A DNA stretch of 34,674 bases, taken from NCBI GenBank assembly GCA_947443745.1, contig CANEXL010000008.1:1-34674 (forward strand), written 5' to 3'. This stretch comes from Microbacteriaceae bacterium. Its GTDB lineage: Bacteria > Actinomycetota > Actinomycetes > Actinomycetales > Microbacteriaceae. The notes under the pieces are model-generated. The model worked only from the letters and a program-made list of their open reading frames with translations, was not told the DNA's origin and did no database searches. A program made the position numbers and the translations under genes. Position 1 is the stretch's first letter. Every line of letters starts with the position of its first letter. Below, piece after piece: positions 7,945 through 17,836 of the stretch.

Positions 7945-9294
7945 CTAGAGAGCCGCGAGCGCATCATCGATGACCGAGAGAGCGTCAAGGATGAGGGCGT
8001 CACTAATCTTGACACTGGGCAGGAATCGAAGAACGTTGCCGTACGTGCCAGCGCTCAGAATCAGAACACCTTGCTCTGCCGCGTAGTTCACCACGTGGGT
8101 GACAGCCTCGGCGTAGGGCTCTTTCGTGCCGGGGTGAACGAGCTCGATGGCAATCATCGCGCCCTTGCCGCGAACGTCACCGATGACCGAGCGCTTGGCC
8201 TGCATGGCGATGAGACCGCCCTTGAGAACCTTTTCGACGCGCTGAGCTTCGCCGATGAGGTTGTCCTTTTCGATTTCCTCGAAGACGGCGATGGAAGCGG
8301 CGCACGAGACGGGGTTTCCCCCGAAAGTGCCGCCGAGGCCACCGACGTGCGTGGCATCCATGATGTCGGCGCGACCAATGACACCGGCGATAGGCATGCC
8401 ACCACCCATTCCCTTGGCGACGGTCATCATGTCAGGCACGAGACCGAATGATTCGCTGGCGAAGTAGAAACCGGTGCGGGCAACGCCGGACTGAACTTCA
8501 TCGGCGATGAAGACAACGTTGTTGGCCGTGCACCATTCCTGGAGCGCGGTGAGGTAACCGTCGGCGGGAACCATGAAGCCACCCTCACCTTGAATGGGCT
8601 CAACAAAAATGCAGGCGAGGTCCGCAGCGCCAACGGTCTTCTCCCAGTAGGAGATGGTGCGCTTGGCGGCTTGTTCGCCGGTCAGGCCATCGTGGTACGG
8701 GTTGGAACTGGGGGCGCGGAACACGGAGGCTCCGAGGGGGCCAAAGCCCGTGCCATAAGGCGCGTTCTTGAAGTTCATGGCCATGGTGAGGTTGGTGCGG
8801 CCGTGATACGCGTGGTCGAGAACACCGACACCGTTCTTGCCGGTGAACTTGCGGGCAATCTTGACCGCGTTTTCCACTGCTTCGGCGCCCGAGTTCGCAA
8901 GCATGACGCGCTTGGCGTGTGTGCCGGGGGAGTGCTTGACGAGATTTTCCGCCACGCGGATGTACCCCTCATAGGGGGTAACGGTGAAGCACGTGTGAAT
9001 GACGTGGGCCGCCTGCGCGGCGATGGCGGCGACGACGGCATCGTTTGTGTTCCCAATGGTGTTGACGCCGATGCCAGCGGCTAGGTCGATGAAGTGGTTG
9101 CCATCGATGTCAACCAAAATCGATCCGTGCGCACGGTCAATGTAGACGGGAAGCGCAGCACCAACGCCGGGAGGAACAACCTGTTTGCGGCGCTCGTGCA
9201 TGGCAACAGAGAGCGGACCGGGAATCGCGGTTACAACGCGACGTTCGTCGGCAATGGGGGCTACAACAACGGGGCTGGTAAGCGTGTCAGACAT
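7945..9294 (-). CDS. gabT: 4-aminobutyrate (GABA) aminotransferase
   Basis: A class III PLP-dependent aminotransferase (449 aa) that moves the amino group of GABA or a related omega-amine to 2-oxoglutarate. The PLP lysine is Lys294 ([11 protein letters not shown]), the ring-nitrogen Asp265 lies in ADEVQSG, and the phosphate-binding [10 protein letters not shown] segment is at 134-143. Sequence is closest to actinobacterial GabT. It is first in a two-gene operon with the asparaginase, and next to a polyamine importer it could serve the GABA or putrescine branch of polyamine breakdown; no GabD or puo/pat gene is visible in the window. The ATG at 9294 is preceded on its strand by TAGTAT six bases away, suggesting a leaderless mRNA. 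Confidence 0.93.
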   Translation of the reverse strand: MSDTLTSPVVVAPIADERRVVTAIPGPLSVAMHERRKQVVPPGVGAALPVYIDRAHGSILVDIDGNHFIDLAAGIGVNTIGNTNDAVVAAIAAQAAHVIHTCFTVTPYEGYIRVAENLVKHSPGTHAKRVMLANSGAEAVENAVKIARKFTGKNGVGVLDHAYHGRTNLTMAMNFKNAPYGTGFGPLGASVFRAPSSNPYHDGLTGEQAAKRTISYWEKTVGAADLACIFVEPIQGEGGFMVPADGYLTALQEWCTANNVVFIADEVQSGVARTGFYFASESFGLVPDMMTVAKGMGGGMPIAGVIGRADIMDATHVGGLGGTFGGNPVSCAASIAVFEEIEKDNLIGEAQRVEKVLKGGLIAMQAKRSVIGDVRGKGAMIAIELVHPGTKEPYAEAVTHVVNYAAEQGVLILSAGTYGNVLRFLPSVKISDALILDALSVIDDALAAL

Positions 9295-9299
9295 GCCTC

Positions 9300-9306
9300 T
9301 ATACTA
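9300..9306. promoter_or_regulatory. overlapping -10 boxes of divergent gabT and dxr
   Basis: The bases tatacta read as TATACT (9300-9305) on the plus strand and TAGTAT (9306-9301) on the minus strand. The minus hexamer ends 6 bases before the gabT ATG, which fits a leaderless gabT transcript. The plus hexamer ends directly at an in-frame ATG (9306), so a transcript from it would start inside that frame; this argues that dxr starts further down, at GTG 9375. No strong -35 was seen for either. Confidence 0.5.
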
Positions 9307-9374
9307 TGCGGCCGGACACGAAAGATCTCATTTCGCTCCACGGAAGTGCCCGCATTGGTGCAAAGATAACTCTC

Positions 9375-10457
9375 GTGCGACGCATCATTATTCTCGGTTC
9401 CACTGGGTCCATCGGTACCCAGGCCCTCGACGTTATTCGCGCCAATCGCGACCGGTTTGACGTCGTTGGCCTCGGGGTTGGCTCCAATCGCGATGAGCTC
9501 GCCCGTCAGGCCGCCGAGTTCGGGGTTTCCGCCACGGCAGTGGGGCATGACGAAGCCGAACAGCTCGTTCGTGACACGGATGCTGACGTGGTCCTGAACG
9601 GCATCACCGGGTCGGTCGGACTTGGCGCCACCCTTGCGGCCCTCGAGACTGGAAAGACGCTGGCGTTGGCGAACAAAGAGAGCCTCATTGTGGGCGGTTC
9701 GCTTGTCACCGCGCTGGCTGCTCCCGGACAAATCGTTCCGGTCGACTCCGAACATTCCGCTATTGCGCAGTGCCTCGTGTCGGGCACCCATGCCGAGGTT
9801 TCGCGTCTGGTACTCACGGCATCCGGGGGTCCATTTCGCGGCCGCACCCGTGAATCGCTGACAAACGTGACGCCGCGGGAGGCTCTCGCGCATCCCACGT
9901 GGGACATGGGGCTCGTCGTCACCACAAATTCCTCGACGCTGGTGAATAAGGGTCTTGAGGTTATTGAGGCGCACCTGCTTTTCGACATTCCGTTCGAGCG
10001 CATTGCCGTCACCGTGCATCCGCAATCCATCGTGCATTCCATGGTCGAATTCATTGACGGATCCACGATCGCGCAAGCGTCACCCCCCGACATGAGGTTG
10101 CCCATCTCGCTCGGCTTGGATTGGCCCCATCGTGTCGCCAACGTCGGGGTTCCGCTGGATTGGACGACGGCGCAGCAGTGGACATTCGAGCCACTGGATG
10201 AGGTGGCATTTCCGGCGGTTCGCTTGGCGAAAGAGGTCGGCGTTGCCGGGCTCACGTTCCCCGCCGTTTTCAACGCGGCCAACGAGGAAGCGGTCATCGC
10301 CTTCCACGCCGGCACGATTGGGTACCTCGACATCATCGAGACGATCCAACGCGTCGTCGGCGAGCACGATCCGCAAACATCCGTGCTTACTCGTGAAGGC
10401 GTTTTGGAGGCGGAACGTTGGGCGCGAGCGCGAGCTCAAGAGGTCATCGGCCGCTAA
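9375..10457 (+). CDS. dxr: 1-deoxy-D-xylulose 5-phosphate reductoisomerase
   Basis: The second enzyme of the non-mevalonate (MEP) isoprenoid pathway; it rearranges and reduces DXP to 2-C-methyl-D-erythritol 4-phosphate with NADPH. The Rossmann motif GSTGSIG lies at residues 8-14 of the chosen frame. Metal and substrate residues are intact: PVDSEHSAI (Asp124, Glu126) and NKGLEVIEA (Glu195). The frame is open from an ATG at 9306, but the GTG at 9375 places the first strand (RRIIIL) at the N-terminus as in homologues. The upstream ATG lies only 11 bases from the divergent gabT start. The result is 360 aa, slightly short for the family. ispG follows three genes down, so two MEP genes flank rseP, a common actinobacterial arrangement. 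Confidence 0.94.
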   Translation: MRRIIILGSTGSIGTQALDVIRANRDRFDVVGLGVGSNRDELARQAAEFGVSATAVGHDEAEQLVRDTDADVVLNGITGSVGLGATLAALETGKTLALANKESLIVGGSLVTALAAPGQIVPVDSEHSAIAQCLVSGTHAEVSRLVLTASGGPFRGRTRESLTNVTPREALAHPTWDMGLVVTTNSSTLVNKGLEVIEAHLLFDIPFERIAVTVHPQSIVHSMVEFIDGSTIAQASPPDMRLPISLGLDWPHRVANVGVPLDWTTAQQWTFEPLDEVAFPAVRLAKEVGVAGLTFPAVFNAANEEAVIAFHAGTIGYLDIIETIQRVVGEHDPQTSVLTREGVLEAERWARARAQEVIGR

Positions 10458-10458
10458 A

Positions 10459-10500
10459 CGACCCCCGGTCACCAACTTCACCGATTGTCATTATGGGTCG
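10459..10500 (+). terminator. possible weak terminator after dxr
   Basis: CGACCC (10459-10464) can pair with GGGTCG (10495-10500) across a 30-base loop, and the following bases are T-rich (TCTTTCTTTTTCG). The stem is short and the loop long, so this is only a candidate. Confidence 0.25.
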
Positions 10501-10566
10501 GAGTCTTTCTTTTTCGTTGCGGTTATCGGCCGGCTTCGTTTGAGGCAGATTGTCAGAGTTGGACAG

Positions 10567-10572
10567 TAATCT
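10567..10572 (+). promoter_or_regulatory. -10 box of rseP (leaderless candidate)
   Basis: TAATCT is followed by exactly 7 bases and then the GTG at 10580. No ribosome binding site precedes that GTG. No good -35 was seen (TTGAGG at 10540-10545 is 21 bases away). Confidence 0.5.
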
Positions 10573-10579
10573 GAACAAC

Positions 10580-11911
10580 GTGGAAAACGTGTGGCTCTTC
10601 GTCTTAGGCGTCGTAATTTTTGTTATTGGTTTGGCTATCTCAATTGCTTTGCATGAGATGGGGCACCTCATTCCGGCGAAGCTTTTTGGCGTACGCGTTC
10701 GGCAGTACATGATTGGCTTTGGACCAACCCTCTTCTCTCGCACCAAGGGCGAGACGGAGTATGGCGTGAAGGCCATTCCTCTCGGCGGTTATATTTCGAT
10801 GTCGGGCATGTTCCCTCCCGGCAAGAACCCCGAAGCATCCGCGTCAAAATCTCGACGACTCTTCGGAAAACTCGTTCAAGATGCGCGCGAAGCCAGCGAT
10901 GAGAGCATGACGGATACTGCCCCCGATCGGGCTTTCTACCACCTGCCCGTTTACAAGCGCGTCATCATCATGCTCGGTGGCCCCTTCATGAACCTCGTGA
11001 TCGCGTTCGTTCTTTTTGCGGTTCTTCTCATGGGCTTTGGGCAAATTCAGTCCACAAATACCGTCTCCTCGGTTTCGCAATGCGTTCTTGCGGCCACCTC
11101 GACCCAGACAGCCTGCGCCCCGGGCGACCCCGTCTCTCCGGGCGCGGCCGCAGGCATCCTCCCCGGTGACACCTTGGTGTCCTTCGACGGTCAGGCGTTG
11201 TCAGACTGGAATCAGACCACCGCCATCATCCGTGAATCTGCCGGAAAGCCCGTTGCCGTCGTTGTCTTGCGTGGCGGAGTTGAGACGGCACTCACCATTA
11301 CGCCCGTGGCCACCGAGCGGCTCGAATACACCGCTGCCGGCGCACCCGTTCTTGGCGCCGATGGCAAGCAGGCCGTGAGTACCGTTGGTTTCGTCGGTAT
11401 CGGCCCCAAGCCTGATTTCGTCCCACAACCCATCACTGCCGTCTTGCCCGCGATGGGCGAGAACATCGCTGGAGTGGCGAATGTCATTGCGAACTTGCCC
11501 GAGCGTCTCGGCGGCGTGGCAAATGCCGCATTTGGGAGTGGTGAGCGCGAAGCTAACGGTCCCATCAGCGTCGTGGGTGTTGGTCGAGTCGCCGGTGAGA
11601 TTGCCAGCACTGATGCCATCCCCGTTCAAAGCAAAGTAGCCTCCCTCATCGGGGTCTTAGCCTCGTTGAACATCGCCCTCTTCGTCTTCAACCTCGTTCC
11701 GCTTCTTCCCCTTGATGGCGGACACATCGCCGGTGCCCTCTGGGAGGCCATCCGCCGCGGGTGGGCACGCCTTCGTCAGAAAGCCGATCCGGGCCCCTTC
11801 GACACCGCGAAGCTCATGCCACTGACTCTCGTCGTCGGAGTGCTCTTCATGGGCATGACGGCTCTCCTCATCTATGCGGACATCTTCAAGCCAGTGAACT
11901 TCTTTGGATAG
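10580..11911 (+). CDS. rseP: RseP-family site-2 zinc metalloprotease
   Basis: An intramembrane protease of family M50 (443 aa from this start). It cuts membrane-anchored substrates such as anti-sigma factors or signal-peptide remnants. The first membrane span contains the zinc motif HEMGH (His25, Glu26, His29), and the third zinc ligand lies in the C-terminal [12 protein letters not shown] motif (about 371-382), followed by a last span. A PDZ-like domain lies between ([19 protein letters not shown]). A TTG at 10550 is also in frame, but the GTG at 10580 is preferred because it gives the usual start before the first span and sits 7 bases after a -10-like box. It lies between dxr and ispG, a conserved order. 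Confidence 0.92.
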   Translation: MENVWLFVLGVVIFVIGLAISIALHEMGHLIPAKLFGVRVRQYMIGFGPTLFSRTKGETEYGVKAIPLGGYISMSGMFPPGKNPEASASKSRRLFGKLVQDAREASDESMTDTAPDRAFYHLPVYKRVIIMLGGPFMNLVIAFVLFAVLLMGFGQIQSTNTVSSVSQCVLAATSTQTACAPGDPVSPGAAAGILPGDTLVSFDGQALSDWNQTTAIIRESAGKPVAVVVLRGGVETALTITPVATERLEYTAAGAPVLGADGKQAVSTVGFVGIGPKPDFVPQPITAVLPAMGENIAGVANVIANLPERLGGVANAAFGSGEREANGPISVVGVGRVAGEIASTDAIPVQSKVASLIGVLASLNIALFVFNLVPLLPLDGGHIAGALWEAIRRGWARLRQKADPGPFDTAKLMPLTLVVGVLFMGMTALLIYADIFKPVNFFG

Positions 11912-11960
11912 GAAGCGTCACACCTGCGCTTCTGTGGACATACTTTCAGCTTCGGCGTCG

Positions 11961-11966
11961 TAGGCT
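11961..11966 (+). promoter_or_regulatory. -10 box of ispG (leaderless candidate)
   Basis: TAGGCT ends 7 bases before the GTG at 11974. TGGACA at 11935-11940 could be a -35, though the 20-base spacing is long. There is no ribosome binding site before the GTG. Confidence 0.5.
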
Positions 11967-11973
11967 ATTGCTC

Positions 11974-13122
11974 GTGCCCGCTATTAATTTGGGAATGCCC
12001 AAAAAACCAGAAATCCTCGCTCCCCGCCGCAAATCTCGCCAAATCAAAGTTGGCAAGGTTCTCGTCGGTGGTGATGCTCAAGTCAGTGTGCAGTCCATGT
12101 GCACCACTCCGACAACCGACATCAACTCGACACTGCAGCAGATTGCCGAACTGACGGCATCTGGTTGCGACATCGTTCGCGTTGCGGTGCCGAGTCGTGA
12201 CGATGCTGAAGTTCTTCCCATCATTGCGAAGAAGAGCCAGATTCCGGTTATCGCCGATATTCACTTCCAGCCCGCGTACGTTTACGCTGCCATCGATGCC
12301 GGGTGTGCCGCGGTTCGGGTGAACCCCGGAAACATTCGCAAGTTTGATGACCAGGTAGGCGAGATTGCCAAGCGTGCCAAGGCTGCTGGTGTGAGCATCC
12401 GCATCGGCGTGAATGCCGGTTCGCTCGATCCCCGCCTCATGGAGAAGTACGGCAAAGCAACCCCGGAGGCTCTCGTCGAGAGTGCCGTCTGGGAGGCAAG
12501 CCTCTTCGAAGAACACGATTTTCATGACTTCAAGATTTCGGTCAAGCACAATGACCCCGTCATCATGGTCAAGGCGTATCGCCTGTTGGCTGAGCGTGGC
12601 GACTGGCCATTGCACCTTGGTGTGACCGAGGCGGGCCCGTCATTCCAAGGAACGATTAAGTCCTCGACGGCATTTGGTATTTTGCTGGGCGAGGGCATTG
12701 GCGACACCATTCGTGTCTCTCTTTCTGCCCCTCCCGCCGAAGAAATCAAGGTTGGTCTGCAGATTTTGCAGTCGCTGAACCTGCGCGAGCGCAAGCTTGA
12801 AATCGTGTCGTGCCCCAGCTGTGGACGCGCCCAAGTTGACGTGTACAAGCTCGCCAACGACGTGACTGCCGGTCTCGAAGGCATGACCGTGCCCCTCCGT
12901 GTTGCTGTTATGGGCTGCGTTGTCAACGGCCCCGGTGAAGCTCGTGACGCCGATCTCGGTGTTGCCTCGGGTAACGGCAAGGGTCAAATCTTTGTTCGCG
13001 GCGAGGTCGTCAAGACCGTGCCCGAAAGTGAAATTGTGGCCACCCTCATCGAAGAGGCCAACCGCCTCGCCGCCGAGATGCCCACCAGTGAGGTCGGAAC
13101 CGTTCAGGTCATCACGGCCTAA
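11974..13122 (+). CDS. ispG: 4-hydroxy-3-methylbut-2-en-1-yl diphosphate synthase
   Basis: The penultimate MEP-pathway enzyme, an iron-sulfur protein converting MEcPP to HMBPP. The 382-residue protein has the TIM-barrel start ([31 protein letters not shown]) and the C-terminal cluster cysteines in SCPSCGR and [11 protein letters not shown]. The frame is open from 11761, inside rseP. GTG 11974 gives an N-terminus (MPAINLGMP) like remembered relatives and follows a -10-like box by 7 bases; an ATG at 11995 is the alternative. It is the second MEP gene of the window. Confidence 0.95.
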   Translation: MPAINLGMPKKPEILAPRRKSRQIKVGKVLVGGDAQVSVQSMCTTPTTDINSTLQQIAELTASGCDIVRVAVPSRDDAEVLPIIAKKSQIPVIADIHFQPAYVYAAIDAGCAAVRVNPGNIRKFDDQVGEIAKRAKAAGVSIRIGVNAGSLDPRLMEKYGKATPEALVESAVWEASLFEEHDFHDFKISVKHNDPVIMVKAYRLLAERGDWPLHLGVTEAGPSFQGTIKSSTAFGILLGEGIGDTIRVSLSAPPAEEIKVGLQILQSLNLRERKLEIVSCPSCGRAQVDVYKLANDVTAGLEGMTVPLRVAVMGCVVNGPGEARDADLGVASGNGKGQIFVRGEVVKTVPESEIVATLIEEANRLAAEMPTSEVGTVQVITA

Positions 13123-13181
13123 ATTACGTCCGTTCATCTGGTCATCCTGGCCGCGGTTGCCGATTCGAGGGTTTGTCAGGG

Positions 13182-13212
13182 TTGATCCTGCCAAAACCCT
13201 GAGGGGTATAAC
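13182..13212 (+). promoter_or_regulatory. promoter of the MFS gene
   Basis: TTGATC (13182-13187) and TATAAC (13207-13212) are separated by 19 bases. The -10 ends 9 bases before the GTG at 13222, so the leader would be absent or a few bases long. No ribosome binding site is seen. Confidence 0.5.
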
Positions 13213-13221
13213 CTTCAGTTC

Positions 13222-14478
13222 GTGAGCATCATTCTCGATTACCCCGCCCTTCAGCGACGAACCCTTCGGGTGTTGGCCAGTGGTCAAGTTCTTGGTGGTC
13301 TCGGGATGGGCGCTGCGTTTTCGCTCGGATCCCTTTTGGCAGCGGATATTGGCGGCTCGCCCGCCTACGCCGGCCTCTCGGCCACAATGTCGACACTCGG
13401 CGCTGCTGTCTTCGCCATTCCCCTTGCCCGTTTCGCTGGCCGTTTTGGACGACGATTTGCCCTCTCTCTCGGGGCGACCATTGCTCTGGTCGGCGCTATC
13501 TCCGTTGTCGTTGCAGCCGCTGATCGTAACTTTCCCGTCCTCCTCATCAGCATGCTCGTGCTCGGAGCCGGAAGCGCCGTCAATCTGCAAACCCGTTTCG
13601 CGGCCGCTGATTTAGCCGATCCCAGCAGGCGTGCCCGGGATCTTTCCCTTGTCGTCTGGGCGACCACCATCGGTGTCGTCGCAGGGCCCAACCTTGTCGG
13701 GCCCGGGGATGCTGTCGGAGAGAGCCTGGGACTTCCGCCACTGACAGGTGCCTTTGCCCTCGCGGCCGTGGCCCAACTCTGTGCGGCGATTTTGTACCTG
13801 AGCGCTCTTCGTCCGGATCCGTTGTTCCTCGCCCGAGCCCGGCAAAGCGCCACCGGTGTCACTCAACCGGCCGCCAAGCGCGGCTTCGGAGCTGCTGTAC
13901 GCATTCTGGCGTCAACGCCGAAGGCAGCCGTGGCCGTCTTCACCTTGGCTTTCAGTCACGCCACCATGGTCGCCGTGATGGCCATGACACCGGTTCACCT
14001 CGCGTTGCACGGTGTCATCATTCCCCTGATTGGCCTGACCATCAGCCTCCATACGGCCGGAATGTATGGGTTCTCGCCCGTGTTTGGGTGGCTCGCCGAC
14101 CGGTGGGGCCGAGCGACCGTTATTTTGATCGGCCAAACAATCTTGCTCGCATCACTCATCGTCAACTTCAGCGCGCCCGATTCGGTGGCCGCGGTCACCG
14201 TTGCCCTCGTGCTGCTGGGTCTTGGCTGGTCGGCCTCCACGGTCGCCGGGTCCGCGTTGCTCACGGAATCAGTGGCGCCTCAAGATCGCACCACCGTGCA
14301 GGGGTTCTCCGACACGGTGATGAGTTTGGCGGGGGCCGGGGGAGGCGCTTTAGCCGGTGTTATTTTGGCGGCCGTGGGCTACGGCATGCTCAATGTGGTT
14401 GCAATGTCGCTGGTTATGGCGGTGACTCTGGCCGTGATTCTGGTCTGCTGGCGGCGGACGCCCGCTCCCACGACATAA
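13222..14478 (+). CDS. MFS transporter
   Basis: A 418-residue major facilitator superfamily protein with about 12 membrane spans in two halves. The loop between spans 2 and 3 carries the MFS-type basic motif (RFAGRFGRR), and the matching loop in the second half is [10 protein letters not shown]. It resembles drug/metabolite efflux carriers; the substrate cannot be named. It has its own promoter and sits between ispG and proS, which are often closer together in related genomes, so it may be an insertion into the conserved block. No frameshift or truncation is visible. Confidence 0.85.
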   Translation: MSIILDYPALQRRTLRVLASGQVLGGLGMGAAFSLGSLLAADIGGSPAYAGLSATMSTLGAAVFAIPLARFAGRFGRRFALSLGATIALVGAISVVVAAADRNFPVLLISMLVLGAGSAVNLQTRFAAADLADPSRRARDLSLVVWATTIGVVAGPNLVGPGDAVGESLGLPPLTGAFALAAVAQLCAAILYLSALRPDPLFLARARQSATGVTQPAAKRGFGAAVRILASTPKAAVAVFTLAFSHATMVAVMAMTPVHLALHGVIIPLIGLTISLHTAGMYGFSPVFGWLADRWGRATVILIGQTILLASLIVNFSAPDSVAAVTVALVLLGLGWSASTVAGSALLTESVAPQDRTTVQGFSDTVMSLAGAGGGALAGVILAAVGYGMLNVVAMSLVMAVTLAVILVCWRRTPAPTT

Positions 14479-14481
14479 AAT
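14476..14481 (+). promoter_or_regulatory. -10 box of proS (leaderless candidate)
   Basis: TAAAAT, a 5 of 6 match to the consensus, is followed by 7 bases and the GTG at 14489. An ATG at 14480 overlaps the hexamer itself and is therefore unlikely to be the start. Confidence 0.55.
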
Positions 14482-14488
14482 GGGGGTC

Positions 14489-16252
14489 GTGCCAACACGA
14501 CTCTCACACCTATTCCTGCGTACCCTCCGCGAAGACCCGGCTGAAGCCGAGGTCACCAGCCACCGGCTTTTGTTGCGTGCTGGCTATATCCGCCGCCAGG
14601 CCCCGGGCATTTTCGCCTGGTTGCCGCTCGGTTTGCGAGTGAAGGCCAAGGTCGAGGCGATCATCCGGGAAGAAATGACGGTTGCCGGGGCTCAAGAAGT
14701 CCATTTCCCTGCGCTGCTCCCCAAGGAGCCCTACGAGGTCACCGGCCGGTGGGAAGAGTACGGAAGTGGCATTTTCCGCCTCAAGGACCGCAAGGATGCG
14801 GACTATCTTTTGGCTCCCACCCACGAAGAGGTCTTCACGCTGCTGGTGAAGGACATGTACACCAGCTACAAGGACCTCCCTGTCTGCCTGTACCAGATCC
14901 AAGATAAGTACCGCGACGAAGCACGCCCCCGCGCGGGGCTGCTGCGCGGCCGCGAGTTTACGATGAAAGACGCGTATTCGTTCGATGTGTCGGATGAGGG
15001 CCTGGCCATCAGCTACCAGGCACAACGTGATGCCTACGAGCGCATCTTCTCTCGCCTGGGGCTGAACTATGTCATCGTCACGGCGGATGCTGGCGCCATG
15101 GGCGGTTCGCGCTCAGAGGAGTTCTTGCACCCGACCGAGGTGGGCGAAGACTCTTTCGTTCGGAACGCTTCGGGTTACGCCGCAAACGTTGAGGCCTTCC
15201 GTACCGTCGTGCCCGCGAGCATTCCTCTGGATGGCCTTGCCGCCGCCGAGGTATTCGAGTCGCCGAACACCCCGACCATCGCCTCGCTGGTGGACTTCGT
15301 GAATGCCAACCACCCCCATCCTGCTGGCCGGGCCTGGACCGCTGCCGACACGTTGAAGAACGTTGTCTTGGCGCTCACCCACCTCGATGGCACGCGCGAG
15401 CTCATCGCCGTGGGTCTTCCCGGTGACCGTGAAGTGGAACTCTCCCGCATCGAGATCGCCTTCTCGCCCGCCGCTGTAGAGGCGGCCACAGAGGAAGATT
15501 TCGCGAAAAACAAGGCTCTCGTCAAGGGCTACATCGGCCCCTGGTCGGCTGCCGGCCCGGTTCTCGGCGCCGAGGCAACCTCCAAGATTCGCTTCTTCGT
15601 GGATCCTCGCGTTGTCGAGGGAACCGCCTGGATTACCGGCGCCAACCTGCACGAGCGTCACGCTCTGAACGTCACCGCCGGTCGCGACTTCATCGCCGAT
15701 GGTGTCATCGAGGCATCGGATGTTCGCGCAGGTGACCCCGCCCCCGATGGTTCTGGTCCCGTGGAGATTGCCCGCGGAATGGAAATCGGTCACGTCTTCC
15801 AGCTGGGTCGCAAGTACGCCGAGGCGTTGGGGCTCAAGGTTCTCGACGAGAACGGCAAGTTGGCCACCGTGACGATGGGTTCCTATGGAATTGGGGTCAC
15901 CCGCATCCTGGCCGTTATCGCTGAGACGAATAACGACGAGAAGGGCCTCATTTGGCCCGAAAACGTTGCGCCCTTCGACATCCATGTCATTGCGACCGGC
16001 AAAGACGAAGCGGTGTACGAGGCGGCCGAGAAAATTGTGGCCGACCTCGAGGCAGCTCGTTACGAGGTGCTGTATGACGACCGGCCTAAGGCTTCTCCCG
16101 GAGTGAAGTTCGGCGACGCTGAACTCATTGGTGTTCCCAAGATCATCATTGTGGGCAAGGGTTTGGCCGACGGTGTTGTCGAACTATGGAATCGCCGCAC
16201 GGGTGAGCGTGTTTCGGTCCCCGTGGCAGAGGTACTCGGCCACCTGAGCTAA
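14489..16252 (+). CDS. proS: prolyl-tRNA synthetase (bacterial type, with editing domain)
   Basis: Attaches proline to tRNA-Pro. The 587-residue protein is the long bacterial ProS form. It has class II motif 2 ([17 protein letters not shown]), an inserted editing domain at about residues 220-400, motif 3 ([13 protein letters not shown]) and a C-terminal anticodon-binding domain ([12 protein letters not shown]...[15 protein letters not shown]). The start at GTG 14489 gives [16 protein letters not shown], matching the expected N-terminus of actinobacterial ProS, and lies 7 bases after a -10-like box. It is followed 59 bases later by nusA; the rimP gene often found here is absent. Confidence 0.95.
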   Translation: MPTRLSHLFLRTLREDPAEAEVTSHRLLLRAGYIRRQAPGIFAWLPLGLRVKAKVEAIIREEMTVAGAQEVHFPALLPKEPYEVTGRWEEYGSGIFRLKDRKDADYLLAPTHEEVFTLLVKDMYTSYKDLPVCLYQIQDKYRDEARPRAGLLRGREFTMKDAYSFDVSDEGLAISYQAQRDAYERIFSRLGLNYVIVTADAGAMGGSRSEEFLHPTEVGEDSFVRNASGYAANVEAFRTVVPASIPLDGLAAAEVFESPNTPTIASLVDFVNANHPHPAGRAWTAADTLKNVVLALTHLDGTRELIAVGLPGDREVELSRIEIAFSPAAVEAATEEDFAKNKALVKGYIGPWSAAGPVLGAEATSKIRFFVDPRVVEGTAWITGANLHERHALNVTAGRDFIADGVIEASDVRAGDPAPDGSGPVEIARGMEIGHVFQLGRKYAEALGLKVLDENGKLATVTMGSYGIGVTRILAVIAETNNDEKGLIWPENVAPFDIHVIATGKDEAVYEAAEKIVADLEAARYEVLYDDRPKASPGVKFGDAELIGVPKIIIVGKGLADGVVELWNRRTGERVSVPVAEVLGHLS

Positions 16253-16311
16253 ACTGAAACTTCGTTCGCCGGGAGGCAAGCGGTAACTGGTGCGAATATA
16301 GGAGGCCCGTC

Positions 16312-17376
16312 GTGGACATCGATCTCAGAGTTCTCAAACTCATGGAAACTGAGAAGGGCATCCCCTTTGACGAGCTCGTCGAAATCATCGAGCAGGCCAT
16401 TCTTATCGCCTATCAGAAGCACATGGTTCAAAACGAGCCACTGCCCAAGCCGATTCGTCAGCCCAAGGGTGCTCCGGGAGCCAAAGTTGTTCCCGAGGTT
16501 CGCCCGGCGATTGAGCTTCCTGACGCTCGCGTCGAGCTGGACCGCAAGACCGGCATTGTCACCATCTTTGTTCCCGAAAAGGACGACGAGGGCCACATCA
16601 TTGGTGAGTCCATCGCCGACGGTGAAGACTTTGGTCGCATCGCCGCCGCCGCCGCCAAGCAGGTTATCTTCCAGCGTCTGCGCGATATCGCCGATGACGC
16701 TGTTTTGGGCGAGTTCAAGGGCCGTGAAGGCGACATTGTTGCTGGTGTGATTCAGCAGGGCCCCAACCCCCGCATGATTCACATTGACTTGGGTTCCGTC
16801 GAGGCCATCATGCCTCCCGAGGAGCAGGTTCCTGGCGAAGAGTACGTGCACGGCGCACGCATCCGTGTGTATGTGACGGCCGTCGCTCGTGGTCTCAAGG
16901 GCCCCATGGTTACCGTTTCGCGCACGCACCCGCAGCTCGTTCGCAAGTTGTTCGTGCTTGAGGTTCCCGAAATCGCCAACGGTTTGGTCGAAATCGTCGC
17001 TCTCGCTCGCGAGGCAGGACACCGCACCAAGATTGCCGTTCGCGCCACGGACCCCGCCATCAACGCCAAGGGCGCCTGCATTGGCGAGCTCGGCCGTCGC
17101 GTTCGTGCCGTCACCGAAGAGCTGAACGACGAAAAGGTCGACATCGTCGATTACTCGCCGGATTTGGCAACCTTCGTGGCCAGCGCCCTTTCTCCCGCAA
17201 AGGTGACGAGCTCCTACGTTCTCGACAAGGAGACCAAGGCTGTTCGCGCTCTGGTTCCCGATTACCAGCTGTCGCTGGCCATCGGTAAGGAGGGCCAAAA
17301 TGCCCGCCTTGCGGCCAAGCTCACCGGCGCCAAGATCGACATCCAGCCCGACTCGATCCTTGAGGGCGACGACTAA
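16312..17376 (+). CDS. nusA: transcription termination/antitermination factor NusA
   Basis: RNA polymerase-binding elongation factor controlling pausing, termination and antitermination. The 354 residues comprise the N-terminal RNAP-binding domain (1-130), the S1 RNA-binding domain (about 135-205) and two KH domains with the signatures [11 protein letters not shown] and [14 protein letters not shown]. There is no C-terminal acidic repeat region as in E. coli, which is normal for actinobacteria. The GTG start has a strong ribosome binding site GGAGG (16301-16305). It heads the nusA-ylxR-infB block. With rimP missing, it has its own upstream gap of 59 bases, in which TAAACT (16250-16255) is a possible -10. 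Confidence 0.96.
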   Translation: MDIDLRVLKLMETEKGIPFDELVEIIEQAILIAYQKHMVQNEPLPKPIRQPKGAPGAKVVPEVRPAIELPDARVELDRKTGIVTIFVPEKDDEGHIIGESIADGEDFGRIAAAAAKQVIFQRLRDIADDAVLGEFKGREGDIVAGVIQQGPNPRMIHIDLGSVEAIMPPEEQVPGEEYVHGARIRVYVTAVARGLKGPMVTVSRTHPQLVRKLFVLEVPEIANGLVEIVALAREAGHRTKIAVRATDPAINAKGACIGELGRRVRAVTEELNDEKVDIVDYSPDLATFVASALSPAKVTSSYVLDKETKAVRALVPDYQLSLAIGKEGQNARLAAKLTGAKIDIQPDSILEGDD

Positions 17377-17450
17377 CAGGGAGTCCTGGCGACGGGCGTC
17401 GTCGACAAGTTTGCCGCCTCCCATCTTTGGGAGCGGCTAAGTGGGGTAAC

Positions 17451-17756
17451 ATGGAACCGGTTAGAACGTGCATCGGCTGCCGTCAACGGGCTGATAAGTC
17501 CGCACTCGTGCGGATTGTCGCCACGGAGGGCATTGCCGTCGTAGATTTTTCTGCGGTGGCTTCAGGCCGGGGTGCATGGGTCCATCCACACAATGAGTGT
17601 GTGAACCAGGCGGTGAAGCGCCGAGCTTTCGGGCGCGCGCTTCGAACCGAAATCACCAATACTCACGAAATCGTCAGCTCGCTGGCGACCCAGGGGTTCG
17701 CCGTCGGCGAGCCTGACACCAACCAAACAAAGGCTGAACGGCTAATGGACAACTAA
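17451..17756 (+). CDS. ylxR: YlxR-family RNA-binding protein
   Basis: A 101-residue basic protein of the YlxR (DUF448) family, a nucleoid-associated or RNA-binding protein found between nusA and infB. The family pattern is clear: RTCIGCRQRADKSALVRIV at the start, then GRGAWVHP and the C-terminal KRRAFGRALR. A frame-extended start at GTG 17427 exists, but the ATG at 17451 gives the family N-terminus (MEPVRTCIGCR). No strong ribosome binding site precedes it (a GGGG run at 17443-17446). Position in the nusA operon supports the call. Confidence 0.88.
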   Translation: MEPVRTCIGCRQRADKSALVRIVATEGIAVVDFSAVASGRGAWVHPHNECVNQAVKRRAFGRALRTEITNTHEIVSSLATQGFAVGEPDTNQTKAERLMDN

Positions 17757-17791
17757 TGAGTGACTCGAAATGAGTTCCGTCCGTTTGTAAT

Positions 17792-17820
17792 GGTCTGGTC
17801 CTGTAATTAGGGCTCAGACC
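17792..17820 (+). promoter_or_regulatory. hairpin in the infB leader
   Basis: The arm 17792-17802 pairs with 17810-17820: six Watson-Crick pairs (GGTCTG with CAGACC), a wobble, one mismatch, then three more pairs, closing a 7-base loop. It ends 5 bases before the infB ribosome binding site (17826-17832). No T-run follows, so it looks like a leader structure affecting infB translation or RNA processing more than a terminator. Confidence 0.4.
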
Positions 17821-17836
17821 CTAAGACAGGAGAATT

